Positions 7,611-16,065 of a stretch of 64,000 nucleotides of DNA are shown piece by piece. A program made the position numbers and the translations under genes. Source of the stretch: Pseudonocardia alaniniphila. GTDB taxonomy: Bacteria; Actinomycetota; Actinomycetes; Mycobacteriales; Pseudonocardiaceae. The notes beneath the pieces are model-generated. The model did not search any database and had not been told where the DNA came from. It saw only the letters and a list, made by a program, of their open reading frames with translations. The first letter of the stretch is position 1; the number at the start of each line of letters is the position of its first letter. The stretch is taken from positions 62,001-126,000 of the forward strand of contig NZ_JAKXMK010000017.1 of NCBI RefSeq assembly GCF_022524485.1. The letters run 5' to 3'.

Positions 7611-9884
7611 CTAGCGGGGGAACGGCTCGAAGTCGACCGGGAAGTTGATCGGGAAGCTGCGCGGGGCGATGCCCGTGGCGCGGGCGTAGGCGTTGGCGAT
7701 CGCGCCGGCCGCGGCGGGGATGCCCAGCTCGCCCGCCCCGCCCGGTTCGCCATCGCCAGGCAGGATGAAGATCTGCACGTCGGTGGGGGAGTTCGCCTGG
7801 CGCGCGTAGTGGAACTGCGAGTAGCTCCCCTCCAGCGGCAGCCCCTTGTCGATGTGCAGGCCGGCCTGCAACGTCACCGAGATCGCGTCCGTGAGACCGC
7901 CCAGCAGCTGCGCCTTGAGCCCTCGCGGGTTGATCGGGAGGCCGTAGTCACCGGCGATCACGGCCTTCGTCACGCGCGGGGCGTGCGGGTCGCGGCCGTC
8001 GATCTCCACGAGACACGCGGTGCGCGAGCGGTACTCCTCGTGGAACGCGATGCCCTGGGCGAAGCCGTCGTCCATGGAGCGGCCCCAGTCGCCCTCCTCG
8101 GCGACCTTGTCGAGCACCGCCCGCTGCGCGTCGCTCTTGAGGAACGCGCGACGGAACTCGTAAGGGTCCTTGCCGAGCTTCTCCGCCACGGCGTCCACGA
8201 CGATCTCCTCGCCGCACCGCGAGCTCACCGAGTACACCGAGCGCCACGCGCCCGTGTGCATCTTGATGGGCGCCTCCGTGAGCACCTGCTCCACGGCCCC
8301 GAAGTTGTAGGGGCTCTTCACGGTGAGCATGAAGACGGATTGCGCGAAGCCGAAGTTGCCGCCCGGAAGCTCCGCCGCGGTCGCGGACAGGATCTCGCCG
8401 AGGCCGTGCGTCCAGTCGGTCTCGACGAACGCGGTGTGGTGCTCGAGCCGCAGCACGGTGTCGGGTCCGAGGGTGGCCCGGAAGCGGTGGTGGGCGGCCG
8501 GTCTGGCGCGGCCGTGGCGCATGTCGTCGGTGCGCGACCACATGAGCTTGATGACCCGGCCGGTGGCCTTCGAGATCCGCGCCGCCTCCAGCGGGCCGTC
8601 CCAGAACAGCCTGCGCCCGAACGACCCGCCGGACTGCACCACATGGCAGGTGACGTTGCCGGGCAGGAGGCCGAGCTCCTTGGCGATCTGTTGCTGGGCG
8701 ACGATCGGCGACTTCATGCCGCCCCAGATCTCGGCCTTTCCGCCCCGGACGTCGGCAACCGCGGAGTTGGTCTCCATCGGTGCGTGGCTGATCGGGGCCC
8801 AGTCGAACTCGAAGTCCATCTGGTTCGGCAGCGAGATCGGGGGGATCAGCGGCAGCGTCGTCTTGCGCAGCGCGTCTCTGATGCCCTCGTCCGACAGGTC
8901 GTCGACCGTGCCGGAGCCCCAGCTGACGTCCAGCGCCGTCACCGCGTCCAGAGCCTGCCCGAACGTCTCCGCGACGACGGCGACGCCGGTCTCGATCACC
9001 GCGATGTCGAGGACGCCGGGCATGGCCCGCACGTCGTCCTCGTTGTGCACCTCGTCGACCGTGCCGTTGATCGTCGGCGGCCGCCGGACCATCGCGGGGG
9101 TGGCGCCCGGGATGTCCATGTCGAGCGTGTAGGTGAAGGCGCCGGTGACCATGGCGCGGGCGTCCACCCGCGGCTGCGGCGTGCCGACGAGCGTGAACTT
9201 CGACGGAGGCTTGGGCCGGGCCACCAGCTCACTGATCGGGAGCGTCGCGGCGAGGCGTGTGAGCTCGCCGTAGCCCGCGCTGCGGCCGTCGTCGGCGACG
9301 ACTCGGCCGTTCTCGGTGCGGAGCCCGTCCACGGGCACGCCCCACCGATCGGCCGCGGCGGCCTGCAGCCGGGCACGTGCCCCTGCAGCGGCCGCACGCA
9401 CGGGGCCGTAGACCGACCGGATCGAGTTCGACCCTCCGGTGAGCTGGTTGAACAACAGCTCGGGCCGGGCAGGCGCCAGCGGCATGTCGACCTGGTCGAG
9501 CGGGATGTCGAGCTCCTCGGCCACCAGCATCGCGACGGCCGTCGTCAGGCCCTGGCCGACCTCCATGCGGGGCAGCTCGGCACGCACCCGGCCGTCCTCG
9601 GTGATCTCGACGGTGAACAGCAGCGCCTCGGTGGGCTTGCCGGACAGGATCAGGACGTCACCGAGGTCCTGCAGATCGGCGGGCTGAGGGAGGCTGGGTG
9701 TCGGAACGGCGGACGCCGACCCGGGGGCGAGGGTGTCGATGCCGAGCTTCGCGGCGACGGTGAGCGTCGATCCCGCTGCCAGGTAGACGAGGAACTTCCG
9801 CCGTCCGAAGACGGTGTCGCGCAGACCGGGCTGCACGGTGCGGTGGCGGCCGCGCATCGGGTCGTCGGTGGTGGGACTGGCCAT
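7611..9884 (-). CDS. Tat-exported molybdopterin-binding subunit of an IorB-like hydroxylase
   Basis: A 757-residue xanthine-oxidase-family catalytic subunit that oxidises aldehydes or N-heterocycles with water as oxygen donor. A twin-arginine motif (FGRRKFLVYLAAGSTLTVA, about residues 25-43) indicates folded export, so the enzyme works outside the membrane. Molybdopterin-binding features include GQGLTTAVAMLVAEEL, QSGGSFGRR, HTGAWRSV and the C-terminal GGAGELGIPAAAGAI, whose Glu is the expected active-site base. The ATG at 9884 follows AGGAGGAG. The small iron-sulfur subunit is encoded directly downstream. It most resembles the single-chain IorB type rather than split CoxL types. Confidence 0.9.
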   Translation of the reverse strand: MASPTTDDPMRGRHRTVQPGLRDTVFGRRKFLVYLAAGSTLTVAAKLGIDTLAPGSASAVPTPSLPQPADLQDLGDVLILSGKPTEALLFTVEITEDGRVRAELPRMEVGQGLTTAVAMLVAEELDIPLDQVDMPLAPARPELLFNQLTGGSNSIRSVYGPVRAAAAGARARLQAAAADRWGVPVDGLRTENGRVVADDGRSAGYGELTRLAATLPISELVARPKPPSKFTLVGTPQPRVDARAMVTGAFTYTLDMDIPGATPAMVRRPPTINGTVDEVHNEDDVRAMPGVLDIAVIETGVAVVAETFGQALDAVTALDVSWGSGTVDDLSDEGIRDALRKTTLPLIPPISLPNQMDFEFDWAPISHAPMETNSAVADVRGGKAEIWGGMKSPIVAQQQIAKELGLLPGNVTCHVVQSGGSFGRRLFWDGPLEAARISKATGRVIKLMWSRTDDMRHGRARPAAHHRFRATLGPDTVLRLEHHTAFVETDWTHGLGEILSATAAELPGGNFGFAQSVFMLTVKSPYNFGAVEQVLTEAPIKMHTGAWRSVYSVSSRCGEEIVVDAVAEKLGKDPYEFRRAFLKSDAQRAVLDKVAEEGDWGRSMDDGFAQGIAFHEEYRSRTACLVEIDGRDPHAPRVTKAVIAGDYGLPINPRGLKAQLLGGLTDAISVTLQAGLHIDKGLPLEGSYSQFHYARQANSPTDVQIFILPGDGEPGGAGELGIPAAAGAIANAYARATGIAPRSFPINFPVDFEPFPR

Positions 9885-10148
9885 CCGGGCTCCTCCTGAG
9901 GGCACAACGGTGTGCCCCTCGTCGGGGGTCGAGTTCGGTGGTCGTGCGGGGTCGGGCGCCTGAAGAGCCACCGGTCGGGCCCGGTGGCGGCACGGTCGGA
10001 CAGTGGCCGGGATCACGATGATCAAGGCCTCGTGCTACCAAACGACGGCGATGAAGATCGGAAACGTCGAAGGTGTGAGGAACCTGACCATCCGGCTCGT
10101 CGTGCAGCTCAGGCTCGTCCGGACGATCCGCCGCAGCTGTCCGGCAGG

Positions 10149-10154
10149 TAACCT
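10149..10154 (+). promoter_or_regulatory. TAACCT -10 element, probable leaderless start of the next gene
   Basis: TAACCT matches TANNNT and ends seven bases before the GTG at 10162, placing the transcription start on or next to the start codon. The same spacing recurs in several genes here. Confidence 0.4.
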
Positions 10155-10161
10155 CGGGGAG

Positions 10162-10584
10162 GTGACGGGCGACCGTCCGGTCCTGGTGGGACTGCTCCTC
10201 TACCTGCTCGTGGCCGCCGCGCCGACGATCTTGTTCTGGGTGGCCGCGAGGCTCGCGCCTGCCGCGATCGAGTGGGTGGCCGAGCTTCGCCGCCGCCGCA
10301 CCGTCGCCCCGGTGGGGCCGTCCCTCGAGCGCGTCGTCGCCAACCTCCGCAGGCTGCGCCGCGAGGTGCGCGATCGCACGCAGAACACCCAGGTCCGCCG
10401 GATTGCGGTGCTCGCCGCCTACGACGACACGCTCTTGCAGGCCTGCGGGCTGGTGGACGTCGACGCCCCGCTCGCCTCGGCCGCCGGCCCCGATCGCGCG
10501 TTCGCACGACTGCTCACCGAAGCCGCCCTGGAAGACGCAGGCATCGCTCTCGACCCACCGCAGGACGGGGCTGCCGCAGCTTGA
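10162..10584 (+). CDS. Membrane-anchored hypothetical protein
   Basis: A 140-residue protein with one N-terminal membrane segment (about residues 8-28, LLLYLLVAAAPTILFWVAAR), then a basic linker and a soluble helical domain with RRLRREVRDRTQNTQVRRIAVLAAYDDTLLQACG. Comparable one-pass proteins with an AYDDxLxxAC core are widespread in actinobacteria, but I know no function. The GTG at 10162 is chosen because the membrane segment follows directly and TAACCT lies seven bases upstream; a GGGGAG lies too close to be a ribosome site. It precedes the BI-1 family gene by 99 bp. Confidence 0.7.
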   Translation: MTGDRPVLVGLLLYLLVAAAPTILFWVAARLAPAAIEWVAELRRRRTVAPVGPSLERVVANLRRLRREVRDRTQNTQVRRIAVLAAYDDTLLQACGLVDVDAPLASAAGPDRAFARLLTEAALEDAGIALDPPQDGAAAA

Positions 10585-10595
10585 CCCGAAACACA

Positions 10596-10611
10596 GTAAA
10601 GTCGCCTTTAC
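10596..10611. promoter_or_regulatory. AT-rich palindrome before the BI-1 gene
   Basis: GTAAAG-TCGC-CTTTAC, 72 bp upstream of the GTG at 10684 and just after the previous gene. It stands out in a GC-rich context and could be an operator, or the foot of a weak terminator for the preceding gene. Confidence 0.3.
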
Positions 10612-10683
10612 GTACGGGGAACGCCGTGGCCCGCTTCGGCGTTGAACAGCATGGATGCCCGAGACGCTTCCGAGGAGGAACAG

Positions 10684-11502
10684 GTGCGCACCAGTAGCAA
10701 CCCGGCGTTCCGCAACCTGCCCACCGGGCAGGGCGGCGGATACGCCACGTTCGACCGCCAGGGCGGCGCGATGGGTGGCGCGGCCGCCTATGGCGACGCC
10801 CAGGCCGCGCAGGTCGGATACGGGCGTGCCGGTGTCAGTGAGCGTCCGCTCACGATGGATGACGTCGTCACGAAGACCGCGCTCAACGCCGGCATCGCAC
10901 TTGTCGCCGGTGTGCTCACCGCGATCAGCGGGCTCTACGGGCTCGTGCTCCCGGCGTTCATCATCGGGCTCGTCGTCTCACTGATCGTCATCTTCAAGCA
11001 GAGCACCAACCCGGCGCTCGTCCTCATCTACTCGGCCGCCATGGGCGTGGCGCTCGGTGGCATCACCGGTGCGCTCGAGCTGTCGGGCACGCAGTTCCAG
11101 GGCATCGGCCTGCAGGCCGTGATCGGCACCGCCGGCGTGTTCGTCGGCATGCTCGTCGTCTACAAGACGGGCGCGGTGCGGGTCACCCCGAAGTTCACCA
11201 AGTGGCTGATGGGCGCCCTCATCGGCGTCACGGTGCTGGCGCTCTTCAACCTCATCTTCAGCTTCTTCATCCCCGGCGGTCTCGGGGTGCGGGAGCCCAC
11301 GATGCTCGGCTACCTGTTCAGCATCGTCTGCATCGGTGTCGCCGCGTTCAGCCTGCTGCTCGACTTCGACATGGCCGACCGCGCCGTTCGTGACGGCGCC
11401 CCGGCCAAGTTCGCCTGGTACATCGCGTTCGGCCTGATGACCACGCTGGTCTGGCTCTACATCGAGATCCTGCGCCTGCTGAGCTACCTGCGCCAGGAGT
11501 GA
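10684..11502 (+). CDS. Bax inhibitor-1 (BI-1)/YccA family membrane protein
   Basis: A 272-residue polytopic membrane protein of the actinobacterial BI-1/YccA branch. The polar N-terminus (residues 1-60, Gly/Ala-rich, beginning RTSSNPAFRNLPTGQ after the start) is characteristic and is followed by about seven membrane helices from residue 63 onward. The family forms pH-sensitive ion leak channels in structures of homologues; a physiological role in actinobacteria is not settled. The GTG at 10684 has an AGGAGG site with ideal spacing, so the longer frame from 10642 is not used. A strong hairpin follows the gene. Confidence 0.85.
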   Translation: MRTSSNPAFRNLPTGQGGGYATFDRQGGAMGGAAAYGDAQAAQVGYGRAGVSERPLTMDDVVTKTALNAGIALVAGVLTAISGLYGLVLPAFIIGLVVSLIVIFKQSTNPALVLIYSAAMGVALGGITGALELSGTQFQGIGLQAVIGTAGVFVGMLVVYKTGAVRVTPKFTKWLMGALIGVTVLALFNLIFSFFIPGGLGVREPTMLGYLFSIVCIGVAAFSLLLDFDMADRAVRDGAPAKFAWYIAFGLMTTLVWLYIEILRLLSYLRQE

Positions 11503-11534
11503 CGTCCGGGTCCGTCCCGGACCACCCCGTCACG

Positions 11535-11574
11535 ACAGCGGCCCGGCACCCCGAGAGGGTTGCCGGGCCGCTGT
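11535..11574. terminator. Bidirectional hairpin terminator between the BI-1 and thiolase genes
   Basis: Perfect 14-bp arms (ACAGCGGCCCGGCA and its complement) enclose 12 bases, between convergent genes ending at 11502 and 11587. There is no U-tract, as is usual in actinobacteria. Confidence 0.75.
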
Positions 11575-11586
11575 GCGTCTCGCGGG

Positions 11587-12807
11587 TCAGCTGAGGCGCT
11601 CCAGCACCATCGCCATGCCCTGCCCGCCGCCGACGCACATCGTCTCCAGACCGATCTGCTTGTCGTGGGTGCGCAGGCTGTTGATCAGCGTGGTGGTGAT
11701 GCGCGCGCCGGTCATGCCGAACGGGTGGCCCAGTGCGATCGCGCCGCCGTTGACGTTGAGCTTGTCCTCGTCGATGCCCAGCTCGCGGGCCGAGGGGATG
11801 ACCTGCGCGGCGAACGCCTCGTTGATCTCGACGAGGTCGACGTCGTCGATCGTCATGCCTGCCCGGCCCAGCGCCTGCTTCGACGCCTCGATCGGGCCGA
11901 GGCCCATGATCTCCGGCGACAGCGCGGAGACGCCGGTGGAGATGATCCGGGCCAGCGGCGTGACACCCAGCTCGGCCGCCTTCGTGTCGGACATGATCAC
12001 GAGCGCTGCCGCGCCGTCGTTGAGCGGGCAGCAGTTGCCCGCGGTGACGCGGCCGTCGGGCCGGAACACCGGCTTGAGCTGGCTGACCGCCTCGTAGGTG
12101 ACGCCGGAGCGCGGGCCGTCGTCGGCGGAGATCACGGTGCCGTCGGGCAGGGTGACGGGGGTGATCTCCCGGGCGAAGAACCCGTCGGCGATCGCCTTCT
12201 CGGCAAGGTTCTGCGAGCGGACGCCGAAGTGGTCCATCTCCTCGCGGCTGATGCCCTTGAGCAGCGCGACGTTCTCCGCCGTCTGGCCCATCGCGATGTA
12301 GACGTCGGGCAGGTGCTCGTCGGGGCGCGGGTCGCTCCAGGAGTCGGCCCCGTTCTCGGCGATGTGCCTTGTGCGGTCCGCGGCGTCCCCGAAGATCGGG
12401 TTGCGCGTGTCGGGCCACGAGTCGGAGCTGCCCTTGGTGAAGCGGGACACCGTCTCCACTCCGGCGGAGATGAAGACGTCGCCCTCGCCTGCCCGGATCG
12501 CGTGCAGAGCCATGCGGGTGGTCTGCAGCGACGACGAGCAGTAGCGGGTGATCGTGGTGCCCGGCAGGCTGTCGTAGCCCAGCAGCACCGCGACGACCCG
12601 TGCCATGTTGTAGCCCTGCTCACCACCGGGCAGGCCGCAGCCGAGGATGAGATCGTCGATCTCGGACGGGTCGAGCTGTGGCACCTGGGCGAGCGCGGCG
12701 CGCACGAGCTGGACGGTCAGGTCGTCGGGTCTGATGGTGGTCAGCGATCCCTTGTGGGCGCGGCCGATCGGGGATCGAGCCGCCGCGACGATCACGGCTT
12801 CGGGCAT
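11587..12807 (-). CDS. Acetyl-CoA acetyltransferase (thiolase)
   Basis: A 406-residue type II thiolase that cleaves 3-ketoacyl-CoA or condenses acetyl-CoA units. All catalytic elements are present: the acylated Cys90 in TRYCSSSLQ, the NEAFAAQ motif, the His in GGAIALGHPFGMTGAR and the C-terminal base Cys in ETMCVGGGQG. It is the counterpart of mycobacterial FadA3 (Rv1074c), which sits in the same neighbourhood a few genes before cbs. The ATG at 12807 opens with MPEAVIVAAARSPIGRAHKG, the standard family N-terminus. It is monocistronic here, flanked by a terminator at its 3' end. Confidence 0.93.
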   Translation of the reverse strand: MPEAVIVAAARSPIGRAHKGSLTTIRPDDLTVQLVRAALAQVPQLDPSEIDDLILGCGLPGGEQGYNMARVVAVLLGYDSLPGTTITRYCSSSLQTTRMALHAIRAGEGDVFISAGVETVSRFTKGSSDSWPDTRNPIFGDAADRTRHIAENGADSWSDPRPDEHLPDVYIAMGQTAENVALLKGISREEMDHFGVRSQNLAEKAIADGFFAREITPVTLPDGTVISADDGPRSGVTYEAVSQLKPVFRPDGRVTAGNCCPLNDGAAALVIMSDTKAAELGVTPLARIISTGVSALSPEIMGLGPIEASKQALGRAGMTIDDVDLVEINEAFAAQVIPSARELGIDEDKLNVNGGAIALGHPFGMTGARITTTLINSLRTHDKQIGLETMCVGGGQGMAMVLERLS

Positions 12808-12900
12808 CGTCTTCTCCTCGTACTGGGCGTGGCTACCGGCCGGAGAATACCCGCGAGTAACCGCATCAGGGGATCAAATCGGATGTGACCATGCCCGGGT

Positions 12901-12925
12901 GAACCTGACCCGAGCTGTCAGGTTC
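12901..12925. promoter_or_regulatory. Perfect 9-bp inverted repeat before the PPOX-like gene
   Basis: GAACCTGAC and GTCAGGTTC separated by seven bases, ending 18 bp before the ATG at 12944, in the divergent gap with the thiolase gene. A CATGAT -10-like hexamer lies between the repeat and the start, so a bound protein would block the promoter. Confidence 0.45.
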
Positions 12926-12943
12926 TGGCCCCATGATCCCGGT

Positions 12944-13399
12944 ATGGCCACATGGAGGGACGTCGAGATCGCCGAGCCGGGGTTCGCCGCCCGCGTACGG
13001 AAGATCTTCGACGCGCACAAGCACAAGACCATCGCCACGCTGCGCTCGGATGGCTCGCCGCGCATCTCCGGGATCGAGGCGCAGCTCGCCGACGGAGAGC
13101 TGACATTCGGGTCGATGCCCGGGGCGCGCAAGGGCGCCGACCTGCGCCGCGACCCGCGGTTCGCGCTCCACAGCGCCTCGGAGGACCCGGTGGAGGGCAA
13201 CGAGGCGGCCTGGTCCGGTGACGCGAAGATCGCCGGCCGGGCGTTCCACGCCGGTGACGTGGACGGCGACATGTCCGGCGACCTGTTCCGCGCCGAGATC
13301 GACGAGGTGGTCCGCACGGGCCTGAACGACGCCGCCAGCATGTTGGTGATCGAGACCTGGACACCCGCGCGCGGACTGCGGCGGATCGAACGGGAATAG
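12944..13399 (+). CDS. Pyridoxamine 5'-phosphate oxidase-like (split-barrel) protein
   Basis: A 151-residue single-domain split-barrel protein of the PPOX/F420-binding superfamily. The core TIATLRSDGSPRISGIEAQLADGELTFG (residues 27-54) and the following KGADLRRDPRFALHS are typical of members that bind FMN or F420 as dimers. Actinobacterial examples include F420-dependent reductases and heme-degrading relatives, so the cofactor cannot be fixed from sequence. The start is the only ATG near the domain; no ribosome site precedes it. It is transcribed away from the thiolase gene and is separated by 140 bp from the DGPF gene. Confidence 0.82.
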   Translation: MATWRDVEIAEPGFAARVRKIFDAHKHKTIATLRSDGSPRISGIEAQLADGELTFGSMPGARKGADLRRDPRFALHSASEDPVEGNEAAWSGDAKIAGRAFHAGDVDGDMSGDLFRAEIDEVVRTGLNDAASMLVIETWTPARGLRRIERE

Positions 13400-13448
13400 C
13401 GCCCGGTACGGGGACTGATGATCGATTTGGGGCCAGATGTACCGGTCC

Positions 13449-13475
13449 TGTCGATATCGCCCGGGGTCGTTCGTC
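13449..13475 (+). promoter_or_regulatory. Candidate ECF42-type promoter
   Basis: TGTCGA at 13449-13454, a 17-base spacer and CGTC at 13472-13475, about 65 bp upstream of the DGPF gene start. This fits the -35/-10 pattern I recall for the ECF42 group, so the operon is probably autoregulated by the sigma factor encoded at 13896-15158. Confidence 0.5.
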
Positions 13476-13539
13476 GTCATGCTGTGGTGGCACCCCGGCC
13501 ACCCATGTCGACCCCGTGACGACGACAGGGAGCTTTCCC

Positions 13540-13899
13540 GTGAAGTACATGCTGCTGCTCTACGGTGCCCAGCCCACCGAACCCCCCACCGAGGAGGCCA
13601 TTCAACAGGAGATGGACGAGTACTGGCCCTACGAGAAGGCCGTCATCGACGCGGGTGTGAAGGTGGCGAGCGAAGCGCTGCAGGGCGTGGAGACCGCCAC
13701 CACCGTCCAGGTCCGCGACAACGGCGAGCGTGTGGTCACCGATGGGCCGTTCGCCGAGACACGCGAGATCCTCGGGGGGTTCTACCTGATCGACGCCCCC
13801 GACCTCGACGCGGCACTCGACTGGGCGGCTCGCTGCCCCGCCTCCCGCCGCGGCGGGAAGGTGGAGGTTCGGCCGATCCTGGAGTTCGACGCACCGTGA
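13540..13899 (+). CDS. YciI/DGPF domain protein
   Basis: A 119-residue YciI-related protein. The start MKYMLLLYG (with a GTG codon) and the signature VTDGPFAETREILGGFYLID around residues 65-84 define the DGPF family. These small ferredoxin-like proteins are of unknown activity but are encoded almost invariably next to ECF42 sigma factors. GTG at 13540 is preferred because CAGGGAG lies at good distance and homologues begin there. Its stop overlaps the sigma factor start as GTGA, so the two proteins are co-translated and probably act together. Confidence 0.87.
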   Translation: MKYMLLLYGAQPTEPPTEEAIQQEMDEYWPYEKAVIDAGVKVASEALQGVETATTVQVRDNGERVVTDGPFAETREILGGFYLIDAPDLDAALDWAARCPASRRGGKVEVRPILEFDAP

Positions 13900-15158
13900 C
13901 CCCGGCGGCAGCCGGCTCCGTCGAAGCTGCCATAGAGAAAGCGGCAAGCCGTGAGGAGCGGGGCCGGCTGCTCGCCACTCTCGTACGCCAGTTCGGCGAT
14001 CTCGACCTGGCCGAGGAGGTCGCCTCCGAGGCCGTTGCCGCCGCGCTCGAACACTGGCCGGTCGACGGGGTTCCCGGGAAGCCCGCCGCGTGGTTGCTCA
14101 CCACCGCGCGCCGTAAGGCCGTCGACAGGCTGCGCCGGGACAAGGTCTACGCCGCCCGGCTGGCCGTGATGCAGGCAGAGGCCGAGCGTGAGGGCGTCGC
14201 CGACCGCGTAACGGGCGACGAGGACGTCCCCGACGAACGGCTCCGGCTGTTCTTCACCTGCTGCCATCCGGCCCTGCCGATCGAGGCACAGACTGCGCTG
14301 ACCCTGCGGTGCCTCGCCGGGCTGGGCACGCCCGAGGTGGCCCGCGCGTTCCTCGTGCCGACCGCCACGATGGCGCAACGCATCGTGCGTGCCAAGCGCA
14401 AGATCCAAGCGGCGCGCATCCCGTTCCGTGTGCCGGACGCGCTCGAGCTGCCCGGCCGGCTCCCGGGCGTGCTGCGTGTCATCTACCTGATCTTCACCGA
14501 GTCCTACGCGGCCAGCGCTGGGCCCGAGCTCCTACGGGCCGATCTCGCCGACGAGTCGATCCGGCTGGCCCGGATCCTGCACGGCCTGCTCCCCAGCGAG
14601 CCGGAGGTGTCGGGGCTGCTGGCTCTGATGCTGCTGATCGACGCCCGGCGAGCCGCCCGCACCACCCCGGACGGCGACCTGGTGCTGCTCGACGAGCAGG
14701 ACCGGTCGCTCTGGGACCGGGATCGCATCACCGAGGGACGCAGGCTCGTCGTCGAGGCGCTGCGCCACCGCGCACCCGGGCAGTACGCGCTGCAGGCGGC
14801 CATCGCGGCGCTGCACAACGATGCAGCGGACGTCGCCACCACCGACTGGCCGCAGATCGTGGCCCTCTACGACGTGCTCGGCGACGTTGCGCCGTCACCG
14901 CTGGTGCGGCTCAACCGGGCGGTGGCGGTGGCGATGCGGGACGGTCCGGCAGCCGGGCTCGAGCTCGTCGACGCCCTGGCCGACGACGAGCGGCTGCGCG
15001 GCTACCACCTCCTGCCCGCCGCACGCGCCGACCTCCTGCGCAGGCTCGGCCGCCACCGCGACGCCGCGCTCGACTACCGGCGGGCGCTTCAGCTCGTGGG
15101 CAACGAACCGGAGCGGGCCTACCTGGAGCGCAGGTTGCGCGAGGTGACACGTTCCTAG
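13896..15158 (+). CDS. ECF42-group RNA polymerase sigma factor with C-terminal TPR-like extension
   Basis: A 420-residue sigma factor. Regions sigma2 and sigma4 occupy about residues 10-190 (FGDLDLAEEVASEAVAAALEHWP and the helix-turn-helix near TPEVARAFLVPTATMAQRIVRAKRK). The remaining 220 residues are a helical extension including FTESYAASAGPELLRADLADE and LNRAVAVAMRDGP, diagnostic of the ECF42 group, in which the extension is needed for activity. No anti-sigma gene is adjacent, as is normal for this group; the partner is the DGPF gene with which it overlaps by four bases. The gene ends tail-to-tail with the next sigma factor, sharing bases of a CCTAGG. Confidence 0.9.
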   Translation: MTPAAAGSVEAAIEKAASREERGRLLATLVRQFGDLDLAEEVASEAVAAALEHWPVDGVPGKPAAWLLTTARRKAVDRLRRDKVYAARLAVMQAEAEREGVADRVTGDEDVPDERLRLFFTCCHPALPIEAQTALTLRCLAGLGTPEVARAFLVPTATMAQRIVRAKRKIQAARIPFRVPDALELPGRLPGVLRVIYLIFTESYAASAGPELLRADLADESIRLARILHGLLPSEPEVSGLLALMLLIDARRAARTTPDGDLVLLDEQDRSLWDRDRITEGRRLVVEALRHRAPGQYALQAAIAALHNDAADVATTDWPQIVALYDVLGDVAPSPLVRLNRAVAVAMRDGPAAGLELVDALADDERLRGYHLLPAARADLLRRLGRHRDAALDYRRALQLVGNEPERAYLERRLREVTRS

Positions 15159-15805
15159 GAGGGCCGCTCGGCGGCGAGCTGGCGCAGCTTGGTGAGCGCC
15201 CGGTGCTGGGTGACGCGCACGGCGCCCGCCGTGGAGTCGACGGTGCGGGCGGTCTCCTCGGCGCTCAGGCCCAGCGCGATCCGCAGCACGAGCACCTCGC
15301 GGTGGTGCTCGGGGAGCTGGTCGAGGAGGTGGCGCAGCTCGGCGATCTGGGTGCCGAGCACGGCGATCGTCTCGGGGCCGGCAGCGGCGTCGGCCGAGTC
15401 GGGGAGCGTGTCGGTGGGGATGGAGCGGTTACGCCCGGCCGCGCGGAACGCGTCCACCACCTTGTTGCTCGCGATCCCGTAGACGAAGGCCATCACCCGC
15501 GTCTCGCCGGGACGCCAGCGCTCGAGCGCGTTGTAGAGCGCGATCAGGACGTCCTGCGCCACGTCGTCGGGCGTGGCCATGCCGACCGTCACGCCGATCC
15601 GTGCGCGGCAGTACCGCACGATCAACGGGCGCACCTGGTCCAGCAGCTGCTCCAGTGAGCGCTTGTGGCCGGTGGCGGCGCGCCTCGCGAGCTCGTCCAG
15701 CTCGGCGTCACGGATGGCAAGGCGCTGAGCCTCGGCCCGGTCGCGATCCTCGACCCCGTAGACGTCGTCGCCGACCGATGGCACCGGTGCGCCCCTCCTG
15801 CTCAT
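15155..15805 (-). CDS. ECF sigma factor, SigD/ShbA family
   Basis: A 216-residue ECF sigma factor resembling mycobacterial SigD and streptomycete ShbA. The sigma2 part includes QVRPLIVRYCRARIGV, MATPDDVAQDVLIALYNAL and FVYGIASNKVVDAFRAAGRNR. Region 4 is LPEHHREVLVLRIALGLSAEETA with STAGAVRVTQHRALTKLRQ. ShbA controls the principal sigma factor hrdB in Streptomyces and SigD acts in stationary phase in mycobacteria; which role applies here is not known. The ATG at 15805 has a nearby AGGA. The usual downstream anti-sigma gene is absent, since the next gene is convergent. Confidence 0.87.
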   Translation of the reverse strand: MSRRGAPVPSVGDDVYGVEDRDRAEAQRLAIRDAELDELARRAATGHKRSLEQLLDQVRPLIVRYCRARIGVTVGMATPDDVAQDVLIALYNALERWRPGETRVMAFVYGIASNKVVDAFRAAGRNRSIPTDTLPDSADAAAGPETIAVLGTQIAELRHLLDQLPEHHREVLVLRIALGLSAEETARTVDSTAGAVRVTQHRALTKLRQLAAERPS

Positions 15806-16065
15806 CGGTCCTGGCCGGGAACGGCCGGGTCGGCGGGACCGCACGGCCCCGGCCACTCTCGGGAGTCGTCGGATCAACCGGCCGCGGCCCGCTCGGTCGG
15901 TGAGGTTCGTCCCGTGTTGGGGAAGACTAGTCCGTTCGCCACGTTTTGTGCTCCCGATCGGCCGGACGACTGAACGTGCAACCATTCGGCTCTGCGCAAC
16001 TTCCCACGTCGCAGGTCGTGCGGCACCGGCGAGGCGCTCGGCGCCCAGGGTGCGACCATTGAGTT

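Noticed and set aside
7809..9899. 696-codon open frame on the plus strand opposite the molybdopterin subunit gene
   Set aside because: It lacks a ribosome site and any recognisable motif, is rich in Arg/Gly/Val/His as expected for the antisense of a high-GC gene, and the minus-strand gene is unmistakable.
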